DNA from: Clostridiales bacterium
Lineage (GTDB): Bacteria > Bacillota > Clostridia > Christensenellales > Aristaeellaceae
Assembly: GCA_024695415.1 (NCBI GenBank)
Contig: JAILIE010000084.1
Coordinates: 1-49,354 of the forward strand
Direction of reading: 5' to 3'
DNA length: 49,354 nucleotides
Under the pieces are notes generated by a model, which had not been told where the DNA came from, searched no databases, and was given only the letters and a program-made list of their open reading frames with translations. Numbering within the stretch: the stretch's first letter is position 1; every line of letters starts with the position of its first letter. Positions 48,511 to 49,354 of this stretch are shown piece by piece. A program made the translations under genes and the position numbers.

Positions 48511-49354
48511 ATGAACAAAATCCGAAGAATCATCATTTGCTGGCTTGTTCTGCTTGTGCTGCCCGTAACATGCTCAGCCGAACGGTCGAAATTCCTCGAC
48601 AGCGCGTTCACGTTTCTGGAAGATGGGAATCCATTCCTGAAACGTTATAACGAAATCAATGAAACTGAAATCGAATCAAGGTTTCCGCTTGGATGCCCGT
48701 ATTTCTGGGGCGGACGTCACGCGAGCGCAATCCTGAAACCTGTCTATCCAAGCAGCAACTCGGATTATTACCATACAGACAGGAAGTATCTGTATGGAAT
48801 GGACTGTGTGGGCTTTACACGCTGGATTAACGATAAAACGGGATATGAGCAGCATCCCAAGATCTCTGACCTGCTGAACCGGTCACTATACAAAGAATGC
48901 ATCATCCGCGGAGCCGCAAAAGCTACCGGGGAACAATTGTCAGCGCTTCTTCGCGTTGGTGACCTGCTGGCAATTCAACACATCTCAGGAGGATTTCATA
49001 TAGGGATGTATTGCGGCACACTGGCTGACTATGGATATACGGCTGAATCCCTTCCATCAGAATTGATTCCTTATCTCAATTATCCGCTGCTGATCCATTG
49101 CAGCGGAAGCAGTGATTACTATGAGAGATATGAACACTATCTGGAATCCGGCGGTCAAACAGACATACTGCCTCCTTATGGCGGGGTAATAATCTCCATC
49201 CTGGGTGTTCCGTCTTCAGCAGCCACATCGAACACGCCGGACATACTGGATCTTTGTATGCCCTGTTTTGACCTGGAAGGATATCATCTTCAGATTATCG
49301 ACCTGACACAGGAGAAACAGCATCGATGGATAAGGTGGCGACAAAGACCGGAAA
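48511..49354 (+). CDS. Secreted NlpC/P60-like cysteine peptidase, 3' end outside window
   Basis: The frame is open from ATG 48511 to the window end (281 residues), so the gene is partial. A signal peptide of about 23 residues (ending TCSAE) is followed by an NlpC/P60-like papain fold. Its markers are CPYFWGGRH before the catalytic Cys99 in YGMDCVGFTRWI, then VGDLLAIQ, His163 in GGFHIGMYCG and His196 in LLIHCSG, the order Cys-His-His of this family. Such enzymes cut peptidoglycan stem peptides. The ribosome site GGGG is short-spaced. Codon use is more AT-rich than elsewhere in the window, which suggests a different origin. Confidence 0.72.
   Translation, partial: MNKIRRIIICWLVLLVLPVTCSAERSKFLDSAFTFLEDGNPFLKRYNEINETEIESRFPLGCPYFWGGRHASAILKPVYPSSNSDYYHTDRKYLYGMDCVGFTRWINDKTGYEQHPKISDLLNRSLYKECIIRGAAKATGEQLSALLRVGDLLAIQHISGGFHIGMYCGTLADYGYTAESLPSELIPYLNYPLLIHCSGSSDYYERYEHYLESGGQTDILPPYGGVIISILGVPSSAATSNTPDILDLCMPCFDLEGYHLQIIDLTQEKQHRWIRWRQRPE

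Noticed and set aside
48252..48611. 119-codon minus-strand frame downstream of tRNA-Trp
   Set aside because: It covers the tRNA terminator tail and the start of the peptidase on the opposite strand, and has no ribosome site or recognisable domain.

Overview
The window reads as chromosomal DNA from a low-to-mid G+C-lineage Gram-positive bacterium with a fairly GC-rich genome, most likely an anaerobic Clostridia (possibly Christensenellales/Aristaeellaceae-like; this placement is inference from gene content and style, not a search). Supporting signs are strong AGGAGG ribosome sites, sigma-A promoters with 17-base spacers, frequent TTG/GTG starts, the ecfA1-ecfA2-ecfT-truA order, an LCP-family protein, TmcAL/YlbM, a PgcA-type mutase, and secreted proteins with PTEV- or PTPEP-type stalks. 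About 44 protein genes and one tRNA pack the window tightly. There are no insertion sequences, no CRISPR array, no rRNA and no gene-free stretch above 300 bases.

Layout. 1-9352: the end of an EF-G-like factor, phosphopentomutase (deoB), a four-gene Nup-type nucleoside ABC importer on the minus strand with a terminator after the binding-protein gene, then a Gx-transporter/ApbE flavin pair. 9353-15962 (minus): a metallophosphoesterase leads the ECF transporter module, truA and an FAD dehydrogenase, and a GNAT acetyltransferase gene lies just upstream. 16075-22679 (plus): an envelope operon with a 1308-residue four-SH3 surface protein on long PTEV stalks, a 36-residue membrane peptide, a degenerate CapA-fold protein, an unknown protein and an MBL hydrolase. 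22662-28371: acpS-GDPD on minus, face to face with a MoxR-DUF58-transglutaminase operon on plus.

28387-35847 (plus): pgcA, a DUF624-like membrane protein, a methyltransferase, Hsp33, a HEAT-like protein and a zinc-ribbon/TPR/chitobiase-C-like membrane protein. 35858-40384 (minus): ilvE leads an operon with an unknown protein, an RluA-type synthase, a cytoplasmic GH27 alpha-galactosidase and a small zinc ribbon. 40400-44109 (minus): an LCP protein, a second zinc-ribbon membrane protein and a DUF3298-like secreted protein. 44283-46523 (plus): a nucleoside phosphorylase and a second COG2509-type FAD dehydrogenase. 46528-48071 (minus): DUF3783 protein and TmcAL. 48106-48264 (plus): tRNA-Trp with its own consensus promoter and terminator. 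Beyond it the base composition becomes visibly more AT-rich and an NlpC/P60-like secreted cysteine peptidase runs off the window, which may mark the edge of an island.

How it fits together: deoB, the Nup importer and the phosphorylase make a nucleoside scavenging set. The SH3/PTEV operon, MoxR-DUF58-TGase, LCP and zinc-ribbon membrane proteins make an envelope-centred set. The most unusual items are the PTEV stalk protein with its tiny partner, the paired zinc-ribbon membrane proteins, the operator-like palindrome that fills the ilvE promoter spacer, and the overlapping acpS/moxR promoters.
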